Below the pieces are notes generated by a model that searched no databases, was not told the DNA's origin, and worked only from the letters and a program-made list of their open reading frames with translations. The translations under genes and the position numbers were made by a program. This document shows positions 1-7,229 of a stretch of DNA of 15,812 nucleotides, piece after piece (the stretch's first letter is position 1; each line of letters begins with the position of its first letter). The DNA comes from Candidatus Gastranaerophilales bacterium (lineage in GTDB: Bacteria; Cyanobacteriota; Vampirovibrionia; Gastranaerophilales; UBA9971). The stretch lies in contig JANQGS010000255.1 of the NCBI GenBank assembly GCA_028277195.1, positions 1-15,812 of the forward strand. The letters are read 5' to 3'.

Positions 1-11
1 CAGAGAGCGAC

Positions 12-88
12 GTTTTCTTAAAGTCGGGCTCCCTCCATTTTTTTGATACTCAATCAAAAAAACAGAGTCCTTCCGATTTTAAGAAAAC
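12..88. repeat. 77-nt imperfect palindrome (long hairpin)
   Basis: The segment is symmetric about position 50. Outer arms 12-27 and 73-88 pair over 16 bp with one G-T wobble. Inner arms 38-47 and 53-62 pair perfectly over 10 bp around a 5-nt loop (48-52). A 3-bp match (33-35 with 65-67) lies in between. It starts 4 nt beyond the stop codon of the minus-strand nitrogenase-like operon, so it may end or protect that transcript. It lacks the GC-rich stem plus U-run of a standard terminator, so a short repeat element is also possible. Confidence 0.6.
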
Positions 89-92
89 TAAC

Positions 93-1310
93 TCATTTGA
101 TATAACGGCTGTAAAAAGCCTCTTCCATAACCCCGGAAAGCTCGCTTAACAGCCCTAAAACCCCCCGCACACCCGCAATTGGCCAGGGTATAAAATTGTA
201 TTGATTATAAAAATAAAACCCGCACAGCGACAAATGGGGTATTTTATAACCGTAACTTAAGGGCTTGTCCTGGATTGAGCCTATAGAAAAGTCCACATTC
301 GCTTCCTTAATGGCGTTTCCATACTCAAAATATGACGGGTTAACCAGTACCTTAAACCCTGCCTGGTCTTTTATGTCCTCCAAAAGCTCAAGGGACTGGT
401 CTATTGCCCGGCCTGTTTCGGCTATAATACCGATAACCCCGGGTATTATGCCGAATTCCCACAACAGGCACCCGGCAAGCGACGCTGAAAATTTTGCCTG
501 GCCCAGTATCCCGCAACGTTTTTGGTACATTAACGTGGTCATCCAGCTAAAGTTATAGTTATACTTAAGCTGTTTTTTAAGAAATTTTATATCTTCAGCT
601 AAAACCCCCCGAACTCTTTCTTTATCATTAACAAAACTCATTAAAAACCGCTCGGTATTGGCAACACCTATGGGTAACGGGAATTTCCCATGGGAAATTT
701 CCGTTTTTTTCTCGAGTTCAGGCAATTCCTCGCCGCTCAGGTTAATATTACCCTGAACCCCGGCGGCATTTAGCAGCCTTTTTATCTCTTCAGCGTCATT
801 TTTCCAGTTTTTAGAGCCCATAAGATAAGGCGCAACAAGGTTTAAACTGCTTTTTGGCATGGGTAATTCACTTAAAATAAGGTCTGTGCCTTTTGTTATA
901 CCGCCTAAAAATCCCGGAGTATCCAGGGCAATTATTCTTACTCCTGTTTCAGCCTGTACGGTCCTTGCTGCCGTGTGGATATCATCGCCCGCAATGGATG
1001 TTGCATCACTTGTCAAAATAAACGCAATCTCAGGCGGGCGTTTGTTTATAGTGTCCCTCAGCGTTCTCAGCAGCTTTTCGTACCCGCCCCGGATACAATC
1101 CTGCTCATTCAGGCCTGTTGGGACAATGGGCACATAGTTGCCGCCGGGGATGTTGTCAGAGCGGAAGTGTACGGCTTCTATGTTGCACCCGGCTATGCCA
1201 TGGAAGATTATGAGCGCATTTTTTATCCCGCTTGCTTCCAGCACCGCCCCGATGAATGCTCCCGGCCTCATCAGGTCCTTATAGGCAGGGGAGTGGTTTA
1301 TCGTTTGCAT
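93..1310 (-). CDS. Nitrogenase component 1-like protein, NifK/NifN-type subunit
   Basis: This is a 405-residue protein of the nitrogenase/oxidoreductase component 1 superfamily, probably the second subunit of a heteromeric reductase with the upstream gene. Hallmarks near the N-terminus are FHGIAGC (Cys42), then a GG-Y-KL segment at about 75-80 and a GDDI motif at about 108-111. Of the three Cys that bind the P-cluster in NifK, only the HG-x-x-GC one is kept. The first site looks like Met (LMRPGAF) and the third like Ala/Ser (SDATSIAGDD). The ATG at 1310 is chosen because AAGGA lies 10 nt upstream (1321-1325) and the superfamily-like sequence begins there. An in-frame ATG at 1397 would add 29 residues, nearly all a Lys/Glu/Arg/Gln repeat (KRQEKE twice) that reads the mini-ORF in another frame. 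The substrate is unknown; nitrogen fixation is not implied. Confidence 0.82.
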   Translation of the reverse strand: MQTINHSPAYKDLMRPGAFIGAVLEASGIKNALIIFHGIAGCNIEAVHFRSDNIPGGNYVPIVPTGLNEQDCIRGGYEKLLRTLRDTINKRPPEIAFILTSDATSIAGDDIHTAARTVQAETGVRIIALDTPGFLGGITKGTDLILSELPMPKSSLNLVAPYLMGSKNWKNDAEEIKRLLNAAGVQGNINLSGEELPELEKKTEISHGKFPLPIGVANTERFLMSFVNDKERVRGVLAEDIKFLKKQLKYNYNFSWMTTLMYQKRCGILGQAKFSASLAGCLLWEFGIIPGVIGIIAETGRAIDQSLELLEDIKDQAGFKVLVNPSYFEYGNAIKEANVDFSIGSIQDKPLSYGYKIPHLSLCGFYFYNQYNFIPWPIAGVRGVLGLLSELSGVMEEAFYSRYIK

Positions 1311-1336
1311 AATGGGAAAATCCTTACTGATGTGCC

Positions 1337-1435
1337 TTATTTTTTCTTTTTCCTGTCTTTTTTCTTTTTCCTGTCTTTTTTGCAACTTCCGTCGCATTTA
1401 TCCTTTTTGCTCAGCCCGCAACTACACTTGCCCAT
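1337..1435 (-). CDS. Cys-rich, Lys-rich mini-protein (32 aa) inside the nitrogenase-like operon
   Basis: This is a short reading frame of 32 codons. It starts with MGKCSCGLSKKDKCDGSC and ends in a basic tail made of two copies of KKDRKK plus KK. Four Cys (positions 4, 6, 14 and 18) form a CxC-x7-CxxxC pattern that could bind metal or an Fe-S cluster. An AGGAGGT site (1446-1452) lies 10-11 nt upstream, the strongest ribosome binding site in this operon, overlapping the stop codon of the preceding subunit. Only 26 nt separate its stop from the ATG of the next subunit. The tail is encoded by two perfect 18-nt repeats (AAAAAAGACAGGAAAAAG). I know no family for it. It could instead be a Cys-bearing N-terminus of the next subunit, joined by a -1 frameshift on the A-runs or split by a sequencing error. 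Confidence 0.5.
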   Translation of the reverse strand: MGKCSCGLSKKDKCDGSCKKDRKKKKDRKKKK

Positions 1436-1443
1436 AAATTCAA

Positions 1444-2856
1444 TTACCTCCTATGTACCAGTTCATAAAGAGTCGGGAACTTCCTGTTCTCTGACATTAT
1501 AACAGCCTCTATGACGGTTTCATACAATGCTTTTGCTCCTTTGAAACCCACGCCCCGGCCCGGAGCACCCTTTACCCTCCGCAAATGCACACCTGTCTCG
1601 ACCCTTGAACCGTCATTCGGCGCAGGAAATACGTCATGGGTAAAATATAAGTACTCGCCCTGTTTTAACCCCAGGTCTTCAAGGATATGCTTTATGTTAA
1701 CCGGCTGCTGGTACGCATAATCCCCATCCAGTAGCAGCGGGTCAAATCCTTCATTAATAAAATACCCGGCGTCTGTTTCCTTGGCTTTCAGCTCCATGGG
1801 GTGCAGGCCAAATAGCCGCACCTCCATGCCCAGCTCCTCAAGCGCCCTTGCCATAGCCATTGGCCGGGCAAAAGCGGTCTGGGAATTCCTGCCGCACTCT
1901 ATCAGCGCAACCCTGCCCCGGACCATATTTTCGGCCTTTTCAAACATTGGCGTAAGTTTTTCAACTTCCTGCCCAATAAAAGGCCCGGGGTTTTTGTTTG
2001 TAAAATTTGCGAGCTCAGTGAGCCATTTTTCGGTTGGCTTAATCCCTACGGGTATAGCCTGGTTGGTATACGGGGTTTTAAATTTTTCCTTCATCTTTAT
2101 TGCAAGGGGAATTCCCCAGGTCGGGCAGCTTATAACATTAACACTGGCTTGCGGGGCTGTTTTTATATAGTCATAATTGCCTGATAATAATACCCTATGG
2201 ATTTTTAAACCTATACCCTCAATCATCCTGGCTAATTCCGAGCTGTCATCCGGGTATTTCGCGTTTTTGCAGCGTTTTTGTTCTTTGTATTGCCCTAAAA
2301 TATTGACCGTATCGGGGATTGTTTCTGTTGGCGCTTCCATCATATCAGCGTATTTAACTGTTATTTCCTCGATTGACTTACCCAGTGGCAGTGAAGTAAA
2401 ACCTGCTGACGGCATATAGTCAAGCCTTGCATTGCAAGTTTTTTGTGCGGTTTTAATGGCTGTTTCTATGTCATCGCCGATAAGAGCGGTGGAGCAGGTG
2501 TCAAAAACCGCTATATGTTCCGGTTTGTAATCCCTGTCAACTTCTGTTAAAGTCGCTATGAGCTTATCTGTGCCTCCTGAAATAACATCATCCTGTTTTA
2601 TATCAGTTGAAGGCATATGCAGGAAGGGGTTTCCGCAGTAAAGAGAGTAATTTGTCAGGCAGAAGTTCCTGACTGCCCAGGCGCAGTTAGTAGGCCCGTG
2701 TATTACCGCAACAGTGTTGCGCAGCATTCCATAGCCGGTAACCGCCATGATAAGCCTGCACCATAGACCGGCATATCCCGGATACCGGCATTCACAGTCG
2801 GATGCGGGGATGTTTTCGAGCATTTCAGATATTTTTCGCCAGCTAAATTTTTTCAT
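1444..2856 (-). CDS. Nitrogenase component 1-like protein, NifD/NifE-type subunit
   Basis: This 470-residue protein has the order of landmarks seen in NifD, NifE and BchN. A Cys-containing N-terminal segment (Cys21, Cys23, Cys33) is followed by VIHGPTNC (Cys58), a D-D-V-x-x-GG-x-x-KL segment (about 89-99) and DTCSTALIGDDIE (Cys121). The first segment, Cys58 and Cys121 match the three Cys that bind the P-cluster or an equivalent [4Fe-4S] cluster. VISCPTWGIP (Cys244) aligns with the region of NifD Cys275, which binds the FeMo-cofactor. The C-terminal GAPGRGVGF segment lies where NifD has its cofactor-binding His, but no His is evident there. It is the first gene of a minus-strand operon with the mini-ORF and the NifK/NifN-type subunit. 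It lacks an upstream Shine-Dalgarno site and may be leaderless. Substrate and electron donor cannot be inferred; no NifH/BchL homologue is in the window. Confidence 0.85.
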   Translation of the reverse strand: MKKFSWRKISEMLENIPASDCECRYPGYAGLWCRLIMAVTGYGMLRNTVAVIHGPTNCAWAVRNFCLTNYSLYCGNPFLHMPSTDIKQDDVISGGTDKLIATLTEVDRDYKPEHIAVFDTCSTALIGDDIETAIKTAQKTCNARLDYMPSAGFTSLPLGKSIEEITVKYADMMEAPTETIPDTVNILGQYKEQKRCKNAKYPDDSSELARMIEGIGLKIHRVLLSGNYDYIKTAPQASVNVISCPTWGIPLAIKMKEKFKTPYTNQAIPVGIKPTEKWLTELANFTNKNPGPFIGQEVEKLTPMFEKAENMVRGRVALIECGRNSQTAFARPMAMARALEELGMEVRLFGLHPMELKAKETDAGYFINEGFDPLLLDGDYAYQQPVNIKHILEDLGLKQGEYLYFTHDVFPAPNDGSRVETGVHLRRVKGAPGRGVGFKGAKALYETVIEAVIMSENRKFPTLYELVHRR

Positions 2857-2864
2857 TTGACAGT

Positions 2865-2893
2865 AGTATAAATAAATTTACCGAATATGTTAA
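2865..2893 (-). promoter_or_regulatory. Sigma70-type promoter for the nitrogenase-like operon
   Basis: On the minus strand, TTAACA (2893-2888) and TATACT (2870-2865) are separated by exactly 17 nt, close to the consensus. The -10 element ends only 8 nt before the ATG at 2856, so transcription would start at or next to the start codon, giving a leaderless or near-leaderless mRNA. This agrees with the absence of a ribosome binding site there. Confidence 0.6.
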
Positions 2894-2901
2894 AATAACA
2901 T
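2887..2901. promoter_or_regulatory. Perfect palindrome in divergent promoter region (possible operator)
   Basis: ATGTTA-AAA-TAACAT is a perfect 6+3+6 palindrome. It overlaps the -35 element of the minus-strand promoter. Its centre contains TAAAAT (2891-2896), a possible -10 for the plus-strand gene starting at 2906. A regulator bound here could control both directions. No dedicated regulator gene lies next to it. Confidence 0.45.
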
Positions 2902-2905
2902 AAAC

Positions 2906-5140
2906 ATGGATTTAAGAAAGTTAAAACAAACATTAAAATACGACTGCTTAAGCCGAATTGTCCCCCTGGCCCCCACAGCGCTGCAATTCCCCGTAACAGA
3001 CAAATGCAACTCAAAATGCGTAATGTGCAATGTCTGGAAACAAAAACCGCAAAAAGAATTTACCCCGGAAGAGCTTGAAAAAATTTTATCGGACAGGCTT
3101 TTTAAAAATATAAACTCCGTGGGGATTAACGGCGGAGAGCCTTTTTTGAGAAAGGACCTGGCCGGTATCATTGACGTTATCGCGGAAAAACTCCCGGAAT
3201 GCAAACATATTACCGTTTTAACCAATGCAATAAATTATGAGAAAAACCTGCCGGTTATTCTGGAAATAAATACAAGACTTGCCGAAAATAAAATAAATTT
3301 CAGCATAGGGGTGTCTTTAGACGGTATTGGGGAAGTGCACGATAAAATCAGGGGAGTGCCCGGGAATTTCAGGGCAGCGGAGGGGCTGGTTGACGCGCTG
3401 CTCGGGCACAACGTCAATGCCTGGTGCGGTTACACAATAACGCCTGAAAACGCTTACCGGGTCGATGATGCCCTGGAGTGGATGAAGGAGAAGGGCCTGA
3501 AATACTCGGAATTCCGCATAGCAAACGATATAAACAGGATTTATAACCGGGGATACTTTGAAAATAACCCGTATTCCGACGAAAAAAAATTGCACCTGGC
3601 CCAGTTTTTCAAAAAACTGGCGTTTGACGGGGATTATAAATGGATAAACAGCCCTGACGTCAACAGGGATATATACCTGTATTTTTCGGGAGAGCGCCAC
3701 AAGAGAACAACTGGTTGCGCCTGGCAGCACTCCGGCATTACCCTTGACGCGCGGGGAGGGCTTAGCTATTGTTCGGTAAAAAGTCCTGTATTGGGCTCGT
3801 GTCTTGATAACTCGGCTTATGAGCTGTATATAAAAAACATTGGGCTCAGGAGAGAAATCAGGAAAAATGAATGCCCGGGCTGCATTCACCAGTTAAGGGG
3901 GCCGCTGCCCCTGAAAACACTGCTTGGGCAAAAGGTTGAAAAAGCCGGGGCTAAAATACGGCAGAAAAAATTAAGGGAAAAATACAAAAAATTAGTGATA
4001 AAACCCGGAAAACCGGTATCAATCCCGCCTGAAAACTGGAAGAAAGTCCTTATCCTGGGCTGGTGGGGCACGGAAACACTGGGGGATAAGGCAATCCTGG
4101 CCGAGTTGCTGGATTTTATCCTCCACCGCTCACCGAATTGCAATATAGCTGTTTCTTCCTATGAAGATATGGTAGTAAAGCAGACATTCAGGGAATTAAA
4201 CCGTTCACAGCCGGAAATAGTACCCATAAGCCAATGTTTTAACAAAAAACTCGTTTCATCGGTTGATGCCGTAATTATCGGCGGAGGGCCACTGATGGGC
4301 ATAATGGAGCTGAACTATATACTGGATGCGTTTATTGAAGCGGATAAGCAGGAAAAAGAGCGGGTTATTTTCGGCTGCGGAATAAATCCCGGTTTATCAC
4401 CCAGGTATGAAAAAATAGTTAAGGGGCTCTGCAATTTAGCCACCAGGGGCTTTTTCAGGGACGAAGAAAGTTTTCAAATTGCCCGGGATTACGGTATCAG
4501 GGAGGAAAATTTCGGCTTTTCAACGGACCCTGCCGTGGCTTTTGTTTCAAAATGGCAAAAAGACAAAACAAAGGACCGCTCCCGGATAGTTACCCTGCTG
4601 AGGGAAAATACGGGAGAATACGTAAAAAACAGGAATGAGCTCAAAAAACACAATGCCCGGCTTGCGGAAAGTGTTGCTAAAGCCCTGGAAGGGAGGAATG
4701 CGGACTTGCTCGCAATGCATAACCTTTACCTGGGCAACGATGACAGGATTTTTAACCGTAAAATTTATTCAAAAATAAGCGATAATGAAAATATTTACCT
4801 GGAGCGGGAATATTTAACCTTTTACCGGATGCTGGAGAGGATAAATAACGCAAAATACATAACGGCAATGCGCTATCATGGGCATTTATTCGCGCTGGCA
4901 ATGGAAATACCGTTTTTATCAATCGATTATTCCTCCGCTAACGGTAAGGTTGACAATTTAATCAGGCGCTTAAACCTTGAGAACTGCCGGGTTGAATGGA
5001 ACAGGGCCGAGCCGGGAATAATCCTGGAAAAAATGCGTTTAATCGAGCAAAATTATGATGAAATCAGGACCGCCCTGCGCGAAAAAAAGCGGGAACTGCT
5101 GGATGAGTATAATAATGTAATTAAAAAAGTTTTTAAATGA
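2906..5140 (+). CDS. Radical SAM/SPASM-like enzyme fused to polysaccharide pyruvyl transferase domain
   Basis: This 744-residue protein has two parts. Residues about 25-345 form a radical SAM domain with the CxxxCxxC [4Fe-4S] motif at Cys34, Cys38 and Cys41 (TDKCNSKCVMC), a NGGEPFLRKD segment, and a Cys-rich SPASM-like tail (Cys271, Cys289, Cys299, Cys323, Cys326) that could hold auxiliary clusters. Residues about 379-744 match the polysaccharide pyruvyl transferase (CsaB/WcaK) family: ILGWWGTETLGDKAIL at the start, IIGGGPL in the middle and AMRYHGHLFALAMEIP near the end. That family moves pyruvate from phosphoenolpyruvate to sugars of surface polymers. The gene overlaps the next glycosyltransferase by ATGA, so a role in building or modifying a surface glycan is likely. 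The substrate of the radical SAM half is unknown. No clear Shine-Dalgarno site precedes the ATG; a -10-like TAAAAT lies 9 nt upstream, so it may be leaderless. Confidence 0.85.
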   Translation: MDLRKLKQTLKYDCLSRIVPLAPTALQFPVTDKCNSKCVMCNVWKQKPQKEFTPEELEKILSDRLFKNINSVGINGGEPFLRKDLAGIIDVIAEKLPECKHITVLTNAINYEKNLPVILEINTRLAENKINFSIGVSLDGIGEVHDKIRGVPGNFRAAEGLVDALLGHNVNAWCGYTITPENAYRVDDALEWMKEKGLKYSEFRIANDINRIYNRGYFENNPYSDEKKLHLAQFFKKLAFDGDYKWINSPDVNRDIYLYFSGERHKRTTGCAWQHSGITLDARGGLSYCSVKSPVLGSCLDNSAYELYIKNIGLRREIRKNECPGCIHQLRGPLPLKTLLGQKVEKAGAKIRQKKLREKYKKLVIKPGKPVSIPPENWKKVLILGWWGTETLGDKAILAELLDFILHRSPNCNIAVSSYEDMVVKQTFRELNRSQPEIVPISQCFNKKLVSSVDAVIIGGGPLMGIMELNYILDAFIEADKQEKERVIFGCGINPGLSPRYEKIVKGLCNLATRGFFRDEESFQIARDYGIREENFGFSTDPAVAFVSKWQKDKTKDRSRIVTLLRENTGEYVKNRNELKKHNARLAESVAKALEGRNADLLAMHNLYLGNDDRIFNRKIYSKISDNENIYLEREYLTFYRMLERINNAKYITAMRYHGHLFALAMEIPFLSIDYSSANGKVDNLIRRLNLENCRVEWNRAEPGIILEKMRLIEQNYDEIRTALREKKRELLDEYNNVIKKVFK

Positions 5141-6321
5141 AAAACGTACTTTACCTGAATACACTTACAAACAAAGGCGGGGCAGCAAAAGTCGCCTATA
5201 GTTTTTTGTATAAAAATATCGGGAAATACGGCTTTAACCCCTTGTTTTTGAGCGCAAAGAACCTGGGCCGGGAAAAACACGAACTGTTAATTAAAAAACT
5301 CGAAAAAAGCACGGGACTGCCGGATTTTTTTAATTTTAAAAGCTATGGCCTTTATAAATTAAAGGAATTCGGGGAAGCTGACGTTATTCACCTCCATAAT
5401 ATTCACGGCGGTTACTTTTCGCCTTTAGCCCTCCTTTTTTTCACCAACAAGCCTGTAGTCTGGACCCTGCATGATGAGCAATCCTTTACCGGGCATTGCG
5501 CCTGGGCGTATGAGTGCGAAAAATGGCTTGCCGGTTGCAGGCATTGCCCTGACCTGAAACGCTATCCCAAAATTTCAAAAGACACCGCCGCTTTTTTATT
5601 CCGGGTAAAAAAATGCTTATACAAGCCCCTGAAGCCGACCGTTGTATGCCCGTCAAAATGGCTGGCGCGGAGGGCAAAAGCAAGCCCCCTGCTCGGAAAG
5701 TTTGACATAAGGCTGATTAATAACGGAGTGGATGAAGAAATTTTTAAGCCTTATGATAAAGCCCGGGCTCGCGAGGAATTAAACCTGGCGCAGGATAAGA
5801 CTATTTTGTTTTTCTCCTCAATGGGCAGCTTAAAAAACCCCGCCAAGGGCGGGCAATACATAAAAAAAGCATTTGAGCGCTTTAAGGATAATAAGGATAT
5901 CCTGTTTGTGTGCACCGGTGGCAGGGAAAGGAGTTATTGCGGCGATAATTTCCTTGAGTTTGAGTATATAGAGGACGAAAACATTATGGCAAAGTTTTAC
6001 TCGGCTGCTGATTTGTTTATTTACCCGTCACTGGCTGATAATGCGCCCCTGGTAGTCCTGGAAAGCCTTGCCTGCGGCACTCCGGTAATTGCTTTTGACG
6101 CCGGGGGCATACCCGAGCAGGTAAAACACCTGGAATCAGGCTATATCGCCGCTTACAGGGACGAAGATGATTTTATCAACGGCATAAAAACCTTCCTGGC
6201 GGATGAGAACCTGGCTTATAGTGCGGGGATAAGGGGCAGGAAGGTTGTAGAGGAAAAATTTACCCTGGAGGGGATGATTTCAGGGTATATAAAGTTATAC
6301 GAGGAAATAACCAGCAGATGA
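5137..6321 (+). CDS. GT4-family glycosyltransferase (group 1)
   Basis: This 394-residue cytoplasmic or membrane-associated glycosyltransferase has a GT-B fold. The N-terminal half has the acceptor-side motif NKGGAAKVAYSF (about 12-23), a DVIHLHNIHGGY segment and a Cys-rich stretch (HCAWAYECEKWLAGCRHCP) common in WcaC-like enzymes of polysaccharide loci. The C-terminal half holds the sugar-nucleotide site, with LADNAPLVVLESLACGTPVI carrying the E-x7-E-type region, followed by AFDAGGIPEQV. The length is normal. The start codon overlaps the previous stop (ATGA) and no strong ribosome binding site is visible, so translation is probably coupled. The donor and acceptor sugars cannot be read from the sequence. 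Confidence 0.88.
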   Translation: MKNVLYLNTLTNKGGAAKVAYSFLYKNIGKYGFNPLFLSAKNLGREKHELLIKKLEKSTGLPDFFNFKSYGLYKLKEFGEADVIHLHNIHGGYFSPLALLFFTNKPVVWTLHDEQSFTGHCAWAYECEKWLAGCRHCPDLKRYPKISKDTAAFLFRVKKCLYKPLKPTVVCPSKWLARRAKASPLLGKFDIRLINNGVDEEIFKPYDKARAREELNLAQDKTILFFSSMGSLKNPAKGGQYIKKAFERFKDNKDILFVCTGGRERSYCGDNFLEFEYIEDENIMAKFYSAADLFIYPSLADNAPLVVLESLACGTPVIAFDAGGIPEQVKHLESGYIAAYRDEDDFINGIKTFLADENLAYSAGIRGRKVVEEKFTLEGMISGYIKLYEEITSR

Positions 6322-7121
6322 GAGTATCAATTATAACCGTTTGCCGCAACGAAGCCGGAACAATTGAAAAAACACTCAAAAGCGTTTTTTCGCAGACGTT
6401 TGAAAATATTGAAACCGTGATAATTGACGGCGGCTCAACCGACGGTACAACCGGGATTATAGAAAAATACGGGGACAAAATAGATTGTTTTGTTTCAGAG
6501 CCCGACGAAGGTGTTTATAATGCCATGAACAAGGGGATAAACCTCTCAACAGGTGATGTGCTGTATTTTTTAAACGCAAATGACACCTTGTACTCGGATG
6601 ATGTTGTGAAAACGGTTGTTAATGTTTTTGAAAAGGGCGGCTATGACTTTGTTTACGGAGATATAAACGTAGTACAGCCCGAAAAAAGCAGGCTAAGCAG
6701 GCAGAATAAAGGCCGGAATTATTACAGTGTGTTGAGTATGCCTATATGCCACCAGAGTATTTTTTACGGGAGGGGTTTATTTGAGAGGTTCGGGCTTTAT
6801 GATGAAAAATTTTTTATAGCGGGGGACCATGATTTTAACATGAGGGTTTTAACTGCCGGGGGGGTTAAAACCCGTTACATTGAAAAAACCATAGCCAGTT
6901 TTGCCAGAACGGGAATTTCAACTGACGGGAGGTTTGAAAAAACCAGGAAAATCGAGAACAGCCTGATTTTCCACAGGTATGTTTTAAGCGGCAATTTTAA
7001 TTATTATTTAAAGTGCTTGCAAGCAGACGCCCTGTATTTTTTAAAACCGAAAACTCTCGCGCAATATATTAACAGGCTGCATAATTTAAAAGCCCCGGAT
7101 ATTTTTACACCCCGGGATTGA
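6318..7121 (+). CDS. GT2-family glycosyltransferase (WcaA-like)
   Basis: This 267-residue protein has a GT-A fold and matches family 2. SIITVCRNEAGTIEKTL opens the nucleotide-binding domain, DGGSTDGT follows at about 38-45, and FLNAND around residue 86 takes the place of the DxD metal site. CHQSIFYGRGLF and AGDHDFNMRV mark the acceptor side and catalytic base region. No transmembrane segment is evident, so the enzyme probably works on the inner membrane face. It overlaps the preceding GT4 gene by ATGA and is the last gene of the glycan unit; no clear terminator follows. Confidence 0.88.
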   Translation: MRVSIITVCRNEAGTIEKTLKSVFSQTFENIETVIIDGGSTDGTTGIIEKYGDKIDCFVSEPDEGVYNAMNKGINLSTGDVLYFLNANDTLYSDDVVKTVVNVFEKGGYDFVYGDINVVQPEKSRLSRQNKGRNYYSVLSMPICHQSIFYGRGLFERFGLYDEKFFIAGDHDFNMRVLTAGGVKTRYIEKTIASFARTGISTDGRFEKTRKIENSLIFHRYVLSGNFNYYLKCLQADALYFLKPKTLAQYINRLHNLKAPDIFTPRD

Positions 7122-7159
7122 TGTTTTGCCCTGAATTTTTAAACCTTCAGTATGATGCC

Positions 7160-7188
7160 CTGAGAATGAAACCGGTTAAAAATATAAT
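7160..7188 (+). promoter_or_regulatory. Possible promoter for the 43-residue membrane ORF
   Basis: CTGAGA (7160-7165) and TATAAT (7183-7188) are separated by 17 nt. The -10 is a perfect match and the -35 is weak (4 of 6). It lies in the gap after the glycan operon, about 40 nt upstream of the small ORF at 7230. Confidence 0.4.
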
Positions 7189-7229
7189 AAGGGAAGTTTA
7201 ATAATAGTTATGTGTCCGGAGATTAAATT

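Noticed and set aside
975..1502. A plus-strand frame of 175 codons
   Set aside because: It lies antisense to the nitrogenase-like genes, has low-complexity Phe/Leu runs from the A-rich repeats, and has no ribosome binding site.
93..2856. Calling the nitrogenase-like operon a nitrogen-fixation cluster
   Set aside because: No NifH, NifB or true NifDK features are visible, two of three Cys are missing in one subunit, and the cofactor His is not evident. Only superfamily membership is supported.
3317..3889. A minus-strand frame of 190 codons inside the radical SAM gene
   Set aside because: It is antisense to a gene with clear catalytic motifs and shows no recognisable domain.
2906..4040. The radical SAM gene as a NifB-like cofactor maturase for the divergent reductase
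   Set aside because: It is fused to a pyruvyl transferase and overlaps glycosyltransferases, and its Cys pattern is SPASM-like, so glycan modification fits better.
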